Part shown: one piece after another, positions 52,012-58,171 of the stretch
Layout: every line of letters starts with the position of its first letter
Numbering within the stretch: position 1 is the stretch's first letter
Assembly: GCA_024401095.1 (NCBI GenBank)
Contig: JAKSLR010000019.1
Location: 1-58,171 of the forward strand
DNA length: 58,171 nucleotides
Direction of reading: 5' to 3'
Source: Bacteroidaceae bacterium
GTDB taxonomy: Bacteria > Bacteroidota > Bacteroidia > Bacteroidales > Bacteroidaceae
The notes under the pieces: model-generated
Told to the model about the DNA's origin: nothing
Database searches by the model: none
Seen by the model: the letters and a program-made list of their open reading frames with translations, nothing else
Translations under genes and position numbers: made by a program

Positions 52012-52230
52012 TTATTTATATCTAAATGATATTCTTCCTTTGGTTAAATCATAAGGACTCATTTCTACACGAACCTTATCACCAGGAAGGATTTTTATAT
52101 AATGCATTCTCATCTTTCCAGAGATATGAGCAGTAATTTCATGCCCATTCTCAAGCTCAATCTTGAACATTGCATTTGACAATGCTTCTACTACTGTACC
52201 GTCAATTTCAATTGCAGATTGTTTTGCCAT
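52012..52230 (-). CDS. infA: Translation initiation factor IF-1
   Basis: The start is the ATG at 52228-52230 ([20 protein letters not shown]), giving 72 residues, the usual length. An in-frame ATG six codons earlier overlaps the map gene and is less likely. An S1/OB-fold protein: [51 protein letters not shown]. It binds the 30S A-site with IF-2 and IF-3 during initiation. Starts 1 bp after the map stop. Confidence 0.97.
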   Translation of the reverse strand: MAKQSAIEIDGTVVEALSNAMFKIELENGHEITAHISGKMRMHYIKILPGDKVRVEMSPYDLTKGRISFRYK

Positions 52231-52231
52231 A

Positions 52232-53029
52232 TTAAATTGCTTTATCACTTAAAACTTTTTCAATTTCTTCAAACGAAGATAATATATCAGCCTTGCCTTG
52301 CCTTACTGCTATTGAATGTTCATAGTGTGCGGCAGCTTTTCCATCTCTAGTCTTTACAGTCCAACGATCAGACTCCATGAAAATCTGTCTAGATCCTAGT
52401 GTAATCATGGGTTCAATAGCAATACACAAACCCTTTTTTAGTAAAGGACCTGATCCCCTTTTTCCGTAGTTAGGAACTTGAGGATCCTCATGCATATCTC
52501 TTCCTACACCATGACCGACAAATTCACGGACAACACCATAAGAATGAGAAGTACAATGGTTTTCTACAGCATAGCTGATATCACCAAGTCGACGACCAAC
52601 GACTGCTTGCTCAATTCCTAAATATAAAGCTTCCTTTGTTGTCTTACAAAGTTGCTTAACCTCTTCAGAAACCTCTCCGACAAGAAAGGTATAACAAGAG
52701 TCACCGCAAAAACCATTCAACTTTGTACCACAATCGATTGATACTATATCACCATCTTTTAATGGTACCTCATTAGGAATTCCGTGAACAACAACATCAT
52801 TTACTGAAGCACAGATAGATGCAGGAAACGGTCCTCCATATGGATTAGGGAAACCTTTAAAAGTTGGAATCGCACCATGATCACGAATGAATTCTTCAGC
52901 AACTTTATCCAACTCCAAAGTAGTAACCCCTGGCTTTATTATCTTAGCTAACTCAGCAAGCGTTCTTCCAACAAGAAGATTCGCTTGTCTGAGTAATTCT
53001 ATTTCATCTTCAGTTTTCAGAAATATCAT
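52232..53029 (-). CDS. map: Type I methionine aminopeptidase
   Basis: A 265-residue enzyme removing the initiator methionine from nascent proteins; two metal ions at the active site. Metal ligands visible: Asp in [16 protein letters not shown] (two aspartates), His in [18 protein letters not shown], Glu in IEPMI, Glu in [10 protein letters not shown]. Residue HxxxH-type order matches type I enzymes. 11 bp after secY and directly before infA, as usual in this operon. Confidence 0.97.
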   Translation of the reverse strand: MIFLKTEDEIELLRQANLLVGRTLAELAKIIKPGVTTLELDKVAEEFIRDHGAIPTFKGFPNPYGGPFPASICASVNDVVVHGIPNEVPLKDGDIVSIDCGTKLNGFCGDSCYTFLVGEVSEEVKQLCKTTKEALYLGIEQAVVGRRLGDISYAVENHCTSHSYGVVREFVGHGVGRDMHEDPQVPNYGKRGSGPLLKKGLCIAIEPMITLGSRQIFMESDRWTVKTRDGKAAAHYEHSIAVRQGKADILSSFEEIEKVLSDKAI

Positions 53030-53040
53030 TCCGATAAACT

Positions 53041-54378
53041 TTAATACGCTGCAACACCAGAACGTCCCTTAATACGTCCTGAACTCAACAAGCCATCATA
53101 GTGGCGCATCATCAAATGACTTTCAACCTGCTGCAATGTGTCAAGAACAACACCAACAAGAATCAGCAAAGAAGTTCCTCCAAAGAACTGAGCAAATTCT
53201 TGCTTTACACCAAAAATACCTGCAAAAGCTGGTAAAATAGCAATCAGAGCCAAAAACAAAGAACCAGGAAGAGTTATTCTATCCATAATCTTGTCAAGGA
53301 AATCAGCTGTTGGTTTACCAGGTTTAATACCTGGAATAAAACCATTATTACGCTTCATATCCTCTGCCATCTGAGTTGAATTTAGTGTAATAGCAGTATA
53401 GAAATATGTGAAAATGATAATCAATGCTGCAAAGACTGCATTATATGCAAAGCTTGTATGATCCAAGAAAGGCTGTAACCAAGATGCATCTCCTGCTACC
53501 TGCATAATTGTAATAGGAATAAACATGATAGCCTGAGCAAAAATAATAGGCATCACATTAGCTGCATTAACCTTCAATGGAATATACTGACGAGCACCGG
53601 TACCTGCTGTTTTATTACCAATAATACGTTTTGCATATTGTACAGGAACTTTACGTACACCTTGTACCAACATAATAGCAAAACAGATAACTAACAACAA
53701 GAATACAATCTCAAACAAGAAAGCCACCAATCCACCGGCATTTGGAGAAGCCAAACGAGAAACTAACTCTTGGAAGAAAGCATTAGGGAATCGCGCAATA
53801 ATACCAATCATAATGATGAGTGAAATACCATTACCAATACCCTTATCAGTAATACGTTCGCCCAACCAAAGGATGAACATACTACCAGCTGCAAGAATGA
53901 CGGTAGATGACAAGATAAACCAAGTCCAATCGATTGCTGGGTTCAATGCAGGTCCTGCCTGCATTTTCAAGTTGATCAAGTAAGAAGGTGCCTGGAAAAG
54001 AAGAATTAAGACAGTCAAATAACGGGTATACTGATTAATCTTTCTACGACCACTTTCACCTTCACGCTGCATCTTCTGGAAATGAGGAACTGCAATGGTG
54101 AAAAGCTGAAGAACGATGGAAGCAGTAATGTATGGCATAATACCCAGTGCAAAAACTGAAGCATTAGAGAATGCACCTCCAGAGAAGGCATTCAACAAAG
54201 CCATCAAACCTTCACTTGTCTGCTGACGCAATGCTTCCAACTTGTTTGCATCAATACCAGGAAGTACGATGAAAGAACCAAAGCGATAAATAGCGACAAA
54301 CAGGAAAGTGATGAGGATTCGTTGACGCAAATCCTCAATCTTCCATATATTCTTTACTGTTTCTATTAGCTTTCTCAT
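53041..54378 (-). CDS. secY: Preprotein translocase subunit SecY
   Basis: A 445-residue inner-membrane channel protein with ten hydrophobic helices. Family motifs: GSFIVLPGIDANKLEAL near the first plug, GIGNGISLIIMIGI (about 184), ARQYIPLKVNAANVMPIIFA in the conserved cytoplasmic loop, and GFIPGIKPGKPTADFLDKIM. It forms the Sec translocon with SecE and SecG, which are encoded elsewhere. Starts 4 bp before the rplO end, the standard spc-operon place. Confidence 0.98.
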   Translation of the reverse strand: MRKLIETVKNIWKIEDLRQRILITFLFVAIYRFGSFIVLPGIDANKLEALRQQTSEGLMALLNAFSGGAFSNASVFALGIMPYITASIVLQLFTIAVPHFQKMQREGESGRRKINQYTRYLTVLILLFQAPSYLINLKMQAGPALNPAIDWTWFILSSTVILAAGSMFILWLGERITDKGIGNGISLIIMIGIIARFPNAFFQELVSRLASPNAGGLVAFLFEIVFLLLVICFAIMLVQGVRKVPVQYAKRIIGNKTAGTGARQYIPLKVNAANVMPIIFAQAIMFIPITIMQVAGDASWLQPFLDHTSFAYNAVFAALIIIFTYFYTAITLNSTQMAEDMKRNNGFIPGIKPGKPTADFLDKIMDRITLPGSLFLALIAILPAFAGIFGVKQEFAQFFGGTSLLILVGVVLDTLQQVESHLMMRHYDGLLSSGRIKGRSGVAAY

Positions 54379-54382
54379 TGAT

Positions 54383-54829
54383 TTAGAGTTTTACTGCGTT
54401 ACCACCAACAGCTGTAATTGCAGCTTCTGCAGACTTAGAGAATGCATTAGCTTCTACATCAACCTTTGAAGTCAACTGACCATTGCCAAGAACTTTAACC
54501 AACTGACCATTTGAAACAAAACCTGCTGCAATCAGTTCTGCAACACCAACCTTCTCGTAGCCCTTAGCTTCAACCAGTGACTGAATAGTACTCAAATTGA
54601 TAGCTTTATACTCAACACGGTTAATGTTTTTAAAGCCGAACTTTGGCAGACGACGCTGCAATGGCATCTGACCACCTTCAAAACCAATCTTAGTCTTATA
54701 ACCAGAACGCTGTTTAGCTCCCTTGTGACCACGGGTTGAAGTACCACCTAAACCGGATCCGGTACCACGACCAACTCTTTTTCTAGAATGAGTTGAACCA
54801 CAAGCTGGCTTTAAACTATTTAATTTCAT
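54383..54829 (-). CDS. rplO: 50S ribosomal protein L15
   Basis: A 148-residue protein of the 50S subunit. Signatures: MKLNSLKPACGSTHSRKRVG, GRGTGSGLGGTSTRGHKGAK, QRSGYKTKIGFEGGQMPLQR, RLPKFGFKNINRVEYKAINL. Late-assembling, helps stabilise the peptidyl-transferase region. 28 bp after rpmD and 4 bp before secY. Confidence 0.98.
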   Translation of the reverse strand: MKLNSLKPACGSTHSRKRVGRGTGSGLGGTSTRGHKGAKQRSGYKTKIGFEGGQMPLQRRLPKFGFKNINRVEYKAINLSTIQSLVEAKGYEKVGVAELIAAGFVSNGQLVKVLGNGQLTSKVDVEANAFSKSAEAAITAVGGNAVKL

Positions 54830-54857
54830 ATTATTCTTAATTTTTCAGATTAATGGA

Positions 54858-55034
54858 TTAGTCAATTACCTTAACGAGGTGATTAACCTTTGCTACCATA
54901 CCACGAGCTGAAGCTGTATCCTGAAGTTCAACAACCTGATTCAACTTCTTTAAACCCATAGCATCTAAAGTTCTCTTCTGATCAATTGGAGCACCAATAC
55001 GGCTCTTAACCTGCTTAACTTTAATTGTTGCCAT
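54858..55034 (-). CDS. rpmD: 50S ribosomal protein L30
   Basis: A 58-residue gene (ATG 55032-55034, TAA 54858-54860). It reads MATIKVKQVKSRIGAPIDQK, then RTLDAMGLKKLNQVVELQDT, then ASARGMVAKVNHLVKVID, matching bacterial L30. It lies 5 bp after rpsE and 28 bp before rplO in the standard position. Confidence 0.95.
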   Translation of the reverse strand: MATIKVKQVKSRIGAPIDQKRTLDAMGLKKLNQVVELQDTASARGMVAKVNHLVKVID

Positions 55035-55039
55035 ATTAT

Positions 55040-55552
55040 TTAACCCTTAAAAACTTTAGACATGCTAACGCCTCTATTCTGAGCTACAGTACGTGCATCA
55101 CGCATCTCAGCCAATGCAGAAATTGTAGCTTTTACCAAGTTGTGAGGGTTAGATGAACCCTTAGACTTAGCCAAAACGTCTTTGATACCAACACTCTCAA
55201 AAACTGCACGCATTGCACCACCTGCTACCACACCGGTACCAGTTGAAGCTGGCATAATCAATACACGAGAACCATCGAAACGACCTTCCTGCTCATGAGG
55301 TACAGTACCATTGATAACAGGAACCTTTACCAAGTTCTTCTTTGCTGACTCTACACCCTTTGCAATAGCTGCTGTTACCTCGCCTGCCTTACCAAGACCG
55401 TAACCGATGACACCATTACCATCACCAACAACAACAATTGCTGCGAAAGTGAAAGTACGTCCACCCTTAGTAACCTTAGTAACACGATTGATAGCAACCA
55501 ATCTATCTTTTAATTCGATATCGTTACTTACCTTAACTTTATTAATTGCCAT
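55040..55552 (-). CDS. rpsE: 30S ribosomal protein S5
   Basis: A 170-residue protein taking the start [20 protein letters not shown] (ATG at 55550-55552), which aligns with S5 of related bacteria. An ATG two codons earlier (55556-55558) overlaps the rplR stop as TAATG and is possible. Features: S5 N-terminal RNA-binding domain ([20 protein letters not shown]), [20 protein letters not shown], and [20 protein letters not shown]. It takes part in decoding accuracy in the 30S body. Confidence 0.96.
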   Translation of the reverse strand: MAINKVKVSNDIELKDRLVAINRVTKVTKGGRTFTFAAIVVVGDGNGVIGYGLGKAGEVTAAIAKGVESAKKNLVKVPVINGTVPHEQEGRFDGSRVLIMPASTGTGVVAGGAMRAVFESVGIKDVLAKSKGSSNPHNLVKATISALAEMRDARTVAQNRGVSMSKVFKG

Positions 55553-55557
55553 AATCA

Positions 55558-55902
55558 TTAGAATTTAAGACCACCGTTACGAGCTGCATCAGCAACCTCT
55601 TTAACTCTACCATGATACAAATAGCCGTTACGATCAAAAACGACCTTTGTGATACCAGCTTCCTGTGCCTTCTGAGCGATTAATGCACCTACTTTCTGAG
55701 CCTGCTCAGACTTGTTTGCTGCTTCTAAACCAAGAGATGAAGCTGCAGCCAGAGTCTTACCTGCAAGATCATCAATAACCTGCACATAAATCTGCTTATT
55801 GCTACGGAACACACTCAAACGAGGGCATTCTGGTGTACCAGAAATCTTATTACGAACTCTATATTTAATCTTAATTCGTCTTTCTATTTTCTTAGTTGTC
55901 AT
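55558..55902 (-). CDS. rplR: 50S ribosomal protein L18
   Basis: A 114-residue 5S rRNA-binding protein. Family features: [60 protein letters not shown]. 18 bp after rplF, and its stop overlaps the alternative start of rpsE. Confidence 0.98.
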   Translation of the reverse strand: MTTKKIERRIKIKYRVRNKISGTPECPRLSVFRSNKQIYVQVIDDLAGKTLAAASSLGLEAANKSEQAQKVGALIAQKAQEAGITKVVFDRNGYLYHGRVKEVADAARNGGLKF

Positions 55903-55920
55903 AATCGAAAAGTTTTAAAA

Positions 55921-56487
55921 TTACTTAGCACCAGCTGACTTACCAGACTTTCTACGAATCTCTTCGCCAACAAACTTAATACCTTTACCTTTATATGGCT
56001 CAGGCTTACGGAAAGAACGAATTTTTGCACATACCTGACCAAGTAACTGCTTATCGCAAGATTCAAGGATGATAAGTGGGTTCTTATTTCTTTCTGACTT
56101 AGTCTCTACCTTAATTTCATTAGGCAACTGAATAAAAATATTATGAGAATAGCCCAGTGACAACTCAATAATATTACCATTGTTTGATGCACGATAACCA
56201 ACACCAACCAACTCTAATTCCTTCTTGTAACCTTCAGAAACACCAACAACCATGTTGTTAACCAATGCACGGTACAAACCATGGAATGCTTGCTGCTGCT
56301 TGGTCTCAACCTCTGCATTTTCAACAAGACCGAAGGAAATCTGACCATCTTCAATTGTAATGTTGATAGAAGGATCAATAGCCTGGCTTAATTCACCCTT
56401 TGGGCCCTTTACAGTGACCACATTTTCCTTGCAAGCAACAGTAACACCTGCAGGAAGAGAAATTGGTAATTTACCTATTCTAGACAT
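55921..56487 (-). CDS. rplF: 50S ribosomal protein L6
   Basis: The start is the ATG at 56485-56487 (MSRIGKLPISLPAGVTVACK), giving 188 residues. A TTG-started reading upstream adds ten residues but overlaps rpsH. A perfect AGGAGG sits seven bases before this ATG, deciding the start. Two L6 folds are visible, ending VCAKIRSFRKPEPYKGKGIK, FVGEEIRRKSGKSAGAK. Binds 23S rRNA near the factor-binding region. 14 bp after rpsH. Confidence 0.97.
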   Translation of the reverse strand: MSRIGKLPISLPAGVTVACKENVVTVKGPKGELSQAIDPSINITIEDGQISFGLVENAEVETKQQQAFHGLYRALVNNMVVGVSEGYKKELELVGVGYRASNNGNIIELSLGYSHNIFIQLPNEIKVETKSERNKNPLIILESCDKQLLGQVCAKIRSFRKPEPYKGKGIKFVGEEIRRKSGKSAGAK

Positions 56488-56494
56488 ATTAAAA

Positions 56495-56500
56495 CCTCCT
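56495..56500 (-). promoter_or_regulatory. Shine-Dalgarno sequence of rplF
   Basis: AGGAGG on the minus strand, spaced seven bases from the rplF ATG. A perfect site of this kind is rare in Bacteroidetes, which mostly initiate without it, and it settles the start against the longer TTG reading. Confidence 0.8.
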
Positions 56501-56501
56501 A

Positions 56502-56897
56502 TTAATATACATAGCAAAGAACCTCGCCACCAATCTTCAAATCAGAAGCTTCTTTGTCTGTCATTACACCTTTTGAAGTGGATATAATTGCAATACCCAA
56601 TCCATTAATTACTCTCGGCATATCCTTATATCCAGTATACTTACGCAAACCTGGACTAGACACACGAATCAACTTCTTGATTGCATTTGTCTTATTAGCC
56701 GCATCATATTTCAAGGCTACCTTGATAGTTCCCTGAGGACCATCCTCTACGAACTTATAGTTCAAAATGTAACCTTTTTCGAAAAGGATCTTAGTGATCT
56801 CTTTCTTCAAATTTGAGGCTGGAACTTCTACAACTCTGTGCTTTGCCTGAATTGCATTTCTCAGTCTCGTCAGATAATCTGCTATTGGATCAGTCAT
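56502..56897 (-). CDS. rpsH: 30S ribosomal protein S8
   Basis: A 131-residue primary 16S rRNA-binding protein. Features: MTDPIADYLTRLRNAIQAKH, VEVPASNLKKEITKILFEKG, RVINGLGIAIISTSKGVMTD, ending KIGGEVLCYVY. In E. coli S8 represses the spc operon by binding mRNA, but no such site is argued for here. It lies 53 bp after rpsN, the second largest gap in this operon. Confidence 0.98.
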   Translation of the reverse strand: MTDPIADYLTRLRNAIQAKHRVVEVPASNLKKEITKILFEKGYILNYKFVEDGPQGTIKVALKYDAANKTNAIKKLIRVSSPGLRKYTGYKDMPRVINGLGIAIISTSKGVMTDKEASDLKIGGEVLCYVY

Positions 56898-56950
56898 AAA
56901 ATAAAATTTAAATTAATCAGGACTACCCTGACAATATTTAATAAAAAGAA

Positions 56951-57253
56951 TTACCAACTTGCTTTCTTAACGCCTGGGATAAGACCGTTGGATGCCATCT
57001 CACGGAACTGAATACGTGAAAGACCGAACTGACGGATGTAACCCTTTGGACGACCAGTCAGCTTACAACGGTTATGCAGACGGATTGGATTAGCATTCTT
57101 TGGAATTGCCTGCAACTTACGAGCAGCCTCATAAGCCTCTACAGGATCCTCAGAAGTATTTACAATCTTCTTAAGAGCAGCACGCTTTTCTGCATATTTG
57201 GCTACCATCTTGGCTCTTTTTACTTCACGAGCCTTCATTGATTCTTTTGCCAT
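56951..57253 (-). CDS. rpsN: 30S ribosomal protein S14 (long, zinc-free type)
   Basis: A 100-residue S14 of the long form. The N-terminal extension [20 protein letters not shown] precedes [20 protein letters not shown] and the conserved tail [20 protein letters not shown]. The two CxxC pairs of the short zinc form are absent. 8 bp after rplE. Confidence 0.98.
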   Translation of the reverse strand: MAKESMKAREVKRAKMVAKYAEKRAALKKIVNTSEDPVEAYEAARKLQAIPKNANPIRLHNRCKLTGRPKGYIRQFGLSRIQFREMASNGLIPGVKKASW

Positions 57254-57261
57254 ATCTTTAC

Positions 57262-57813
57262 TTATTTAGCGTTCTTAAATGGTAAACCGAATTCCTTCAG
57301 GAGAGCATAACCTTCCTCATCAGTCTTAGCTGTAGTAACAAAGGTAATGTTCATACCCAGAATACGGGTAATGCTATCAATATTGATTTCTGGGAAGATG
57401 ATCTGCTCTTGAATACCAAGAGTATAATTTCCACGACCATCTAACTTGCTCTCAATACCCTTAAAGTCACGGATACGAGGTAAAGCTACACGTACAAGAC
57501 GCTCCAAGAATTCATACATTCTCTCACGACGGAGAGTAACCATTACACCAACAGGCATCTTCTTACGCAACTTGAAGTTTGCAATATCCTTCTTTGAAAC
57601 AGTTGCAACTGCCTTCTGACCAGTAATAGTAGTAAGCTCTTCAATAGCTACATCAATAATCTTCTTATCTGCAGTAGCCATACCCAGACCCTGGTTGATT
57701 ACAATCTTCTTCAATACAGGAATCTGCATAGTAGAAGAGTAATTGAATTGCTTCATCAATGCTGGCGCAATACGCTCAGCATATTCTTTCTTAAGGCTTG
57801 CTGTATTTGCCAT
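57262..57813 (-). CDS. rplE: 50S ribosomal protein L5
   Basis: A 183-residue 5S rRNA-associated protein contacting P-site tRNA. Features: [60 protein letters not shown], ending [13 protein letters not shown]. The ATG overlaps the rplX stop (TAATG at 57811-57815), so translation is coupled. Confidence 0.98.
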   Translation of the reverse strand: MANTASLKKEYAERIAPALMKQFNYSSTMQIPVLKKIVINQGLGMATADKKIIDVAIEELTTITGQKAVATVSKKDIANFKLRKKMPVGVMVTLRRERMYEFLERLVRVALPRIRDFKGIESKLDGRGNYTLGIQEQIIFPEINIDSITRILGMNITFVTTAKTDEEGYALLKEFGLPFKNAK

Positions 57814-58133
57814 TATTTGATTTCCTCCCCTGACTTTTTAGCGTAACGAACTAGAACACCTTCTGCGTTCAACTTTCTACCAATTCTGGTTCCCTTACCA
57901 GTTTTTGGATCAACTGGATTCAAATTTGAGATATGAATTGGAGCCTCCTGCTTTACAATACCTCCCTGAGGATTCTTAGCACTTGGCTTGGTGCTCTTTG
58001 ACACCATATTCAATCCCTCAACGATAGCACGCTGCTCTTCTACAAGAACCTTAAGAACCTTACCGGTCTGGCCCTTGCTCTTACCAGCATTAACGCATAC
58101 TGTATCGCCTTTCTTTATATGTAATTTACTCAT
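57813..58133 (-). CDS. rplX: 50S ribosomal protein L24
   Basis: A 106-residue assembly-initiator protein of the 50S subunit. KOW motif region: [40 protein letters not shown], and the later [20 protein letters not shown]. 20 bp after rplN. Confidence 0.98.
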   Translation of the reverse strand: MSKLHIKKGDTVCVNAGKSKGQTGKVLKVLVEEQRAIVEGLNMVSKSTKPSAKNPQGGIVKQEAPIHISNLNPVDPKTGKGTRIGRKLNAEGVLVRYAKKSGEEIK

Positions 58134-58153
58134 TACTCAATGCTTTAATTTGA

Positions 58154-58171
58154 TTAAAGTACTTCAGGAGC
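58154..58171 (-). CDS. rplN: 50S ribosomal protein L14, C-terminal end only
   Basis: The last six codons at the window edge read A-P-E-V-L-stop, the conserved C terminus of L14 (SLAPEVL). The gene position before rplX is the standard spc order. The remainder lies outside the window. Confidence 0.85.
   Translation of the reverse strand, partial: APEVL

Overview
The window is a chromosomal segment of a Bacteroidales bacterium, most likely Prevotellaceae or a close relative. The genus is an inference. The supporting evidence is: three SusC/SusD outer-membrane import pairs; -7 boxes of the Bacteroidetes type (TAnnTTTG, four with a TTTG box 19-20 bp upstream); scarce Shine-Dalgarno sequences; lipoproteins with acidic residues right after the lipobox Cys; a cysteine-free L36; and a paired set of hexameric glutamate dehydrogenases. 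I saw no tRNA, rRNA, CRISPR array, transposase or integrase.

Layout. 1-407: non-coding DNA with a cluster of a decamer (GGTGAAGAGT) in both orientations. 408-4517 (-): branched-chain aminotransferase, then a subtilase-xseA-xseB operon. 4622-6630 (+): MATE efflux pump overlapping a cytidylate-kinase-like gene. 6632-10530 (-): MBOAT acyltransferase with two SGNH proteins, probably an envelope or polysaccharide O-acetylation system. 10605-17179 (-): TetR regulator, TolC-type channel, HlyD adaptor, RND pump and PG0541-type small protein, a complete tripartite efflux operon with a candidate TetR operator. 17428-18735 (+): SO_0444-type metal efflux permease with a Cys/His repeat and an HMA domain. 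18789-22024 (-): S9 peptidase and a stand-alone TonB-plug protein.

22172-41032: nutrient-import region. A SusC-SusD-lipoprotein operon on the minus strand, a divergent SusC-SusD operon on the plus strand, and a second minus-strand SusC-SusD-lipoprotein operon. No glycoside hydrolase, sigma/anti-sigma pair or hybrid two-component regulator accompanies them. The two divergent SusC genes begin with the same 62 bp, forming a perfect inverted repeat around their shared 843-bp control region. Between the second and third systems lies a small AT-rich island: a zeta-toxin-like kinase overlapping a 60-residue protein, bracketed by nine copies of the decamer ACACCTATCA and preceded by a GTCCGT-based cruciform element. 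This island is the best candidate for an undescribed system.

41616-47986: an NADP-type glutamate dehydrogenase (+), a receiver/PEP-binding-like multidomain protein (-), an NAD-type glutamate dehydrogenase (+) and an RlpA-like protein (+). Opposite cofactor signatures in the two dehydrogenases suggest an ammonia assimilation/glutamate catabolism pair around a possible regulator. 48045-48746 (-): glycine-zipper lipoprotein.

48866-58171 (-): the spc/alpha ribosomal superoperon, rplN(partial)-rplX-rplE-rpsN-rpsH-rplF-rplR-rpsE-rpmD-rplO-secY-map-infA-rpmJ-rpsM-rpsK-rpsD-rpoA-rplQ, ending in a strong terminator. The rpsK-rpsD gap can fold into a closed structured RNA and may be a leader for the distal rpsD-rpoA-rplQ part.
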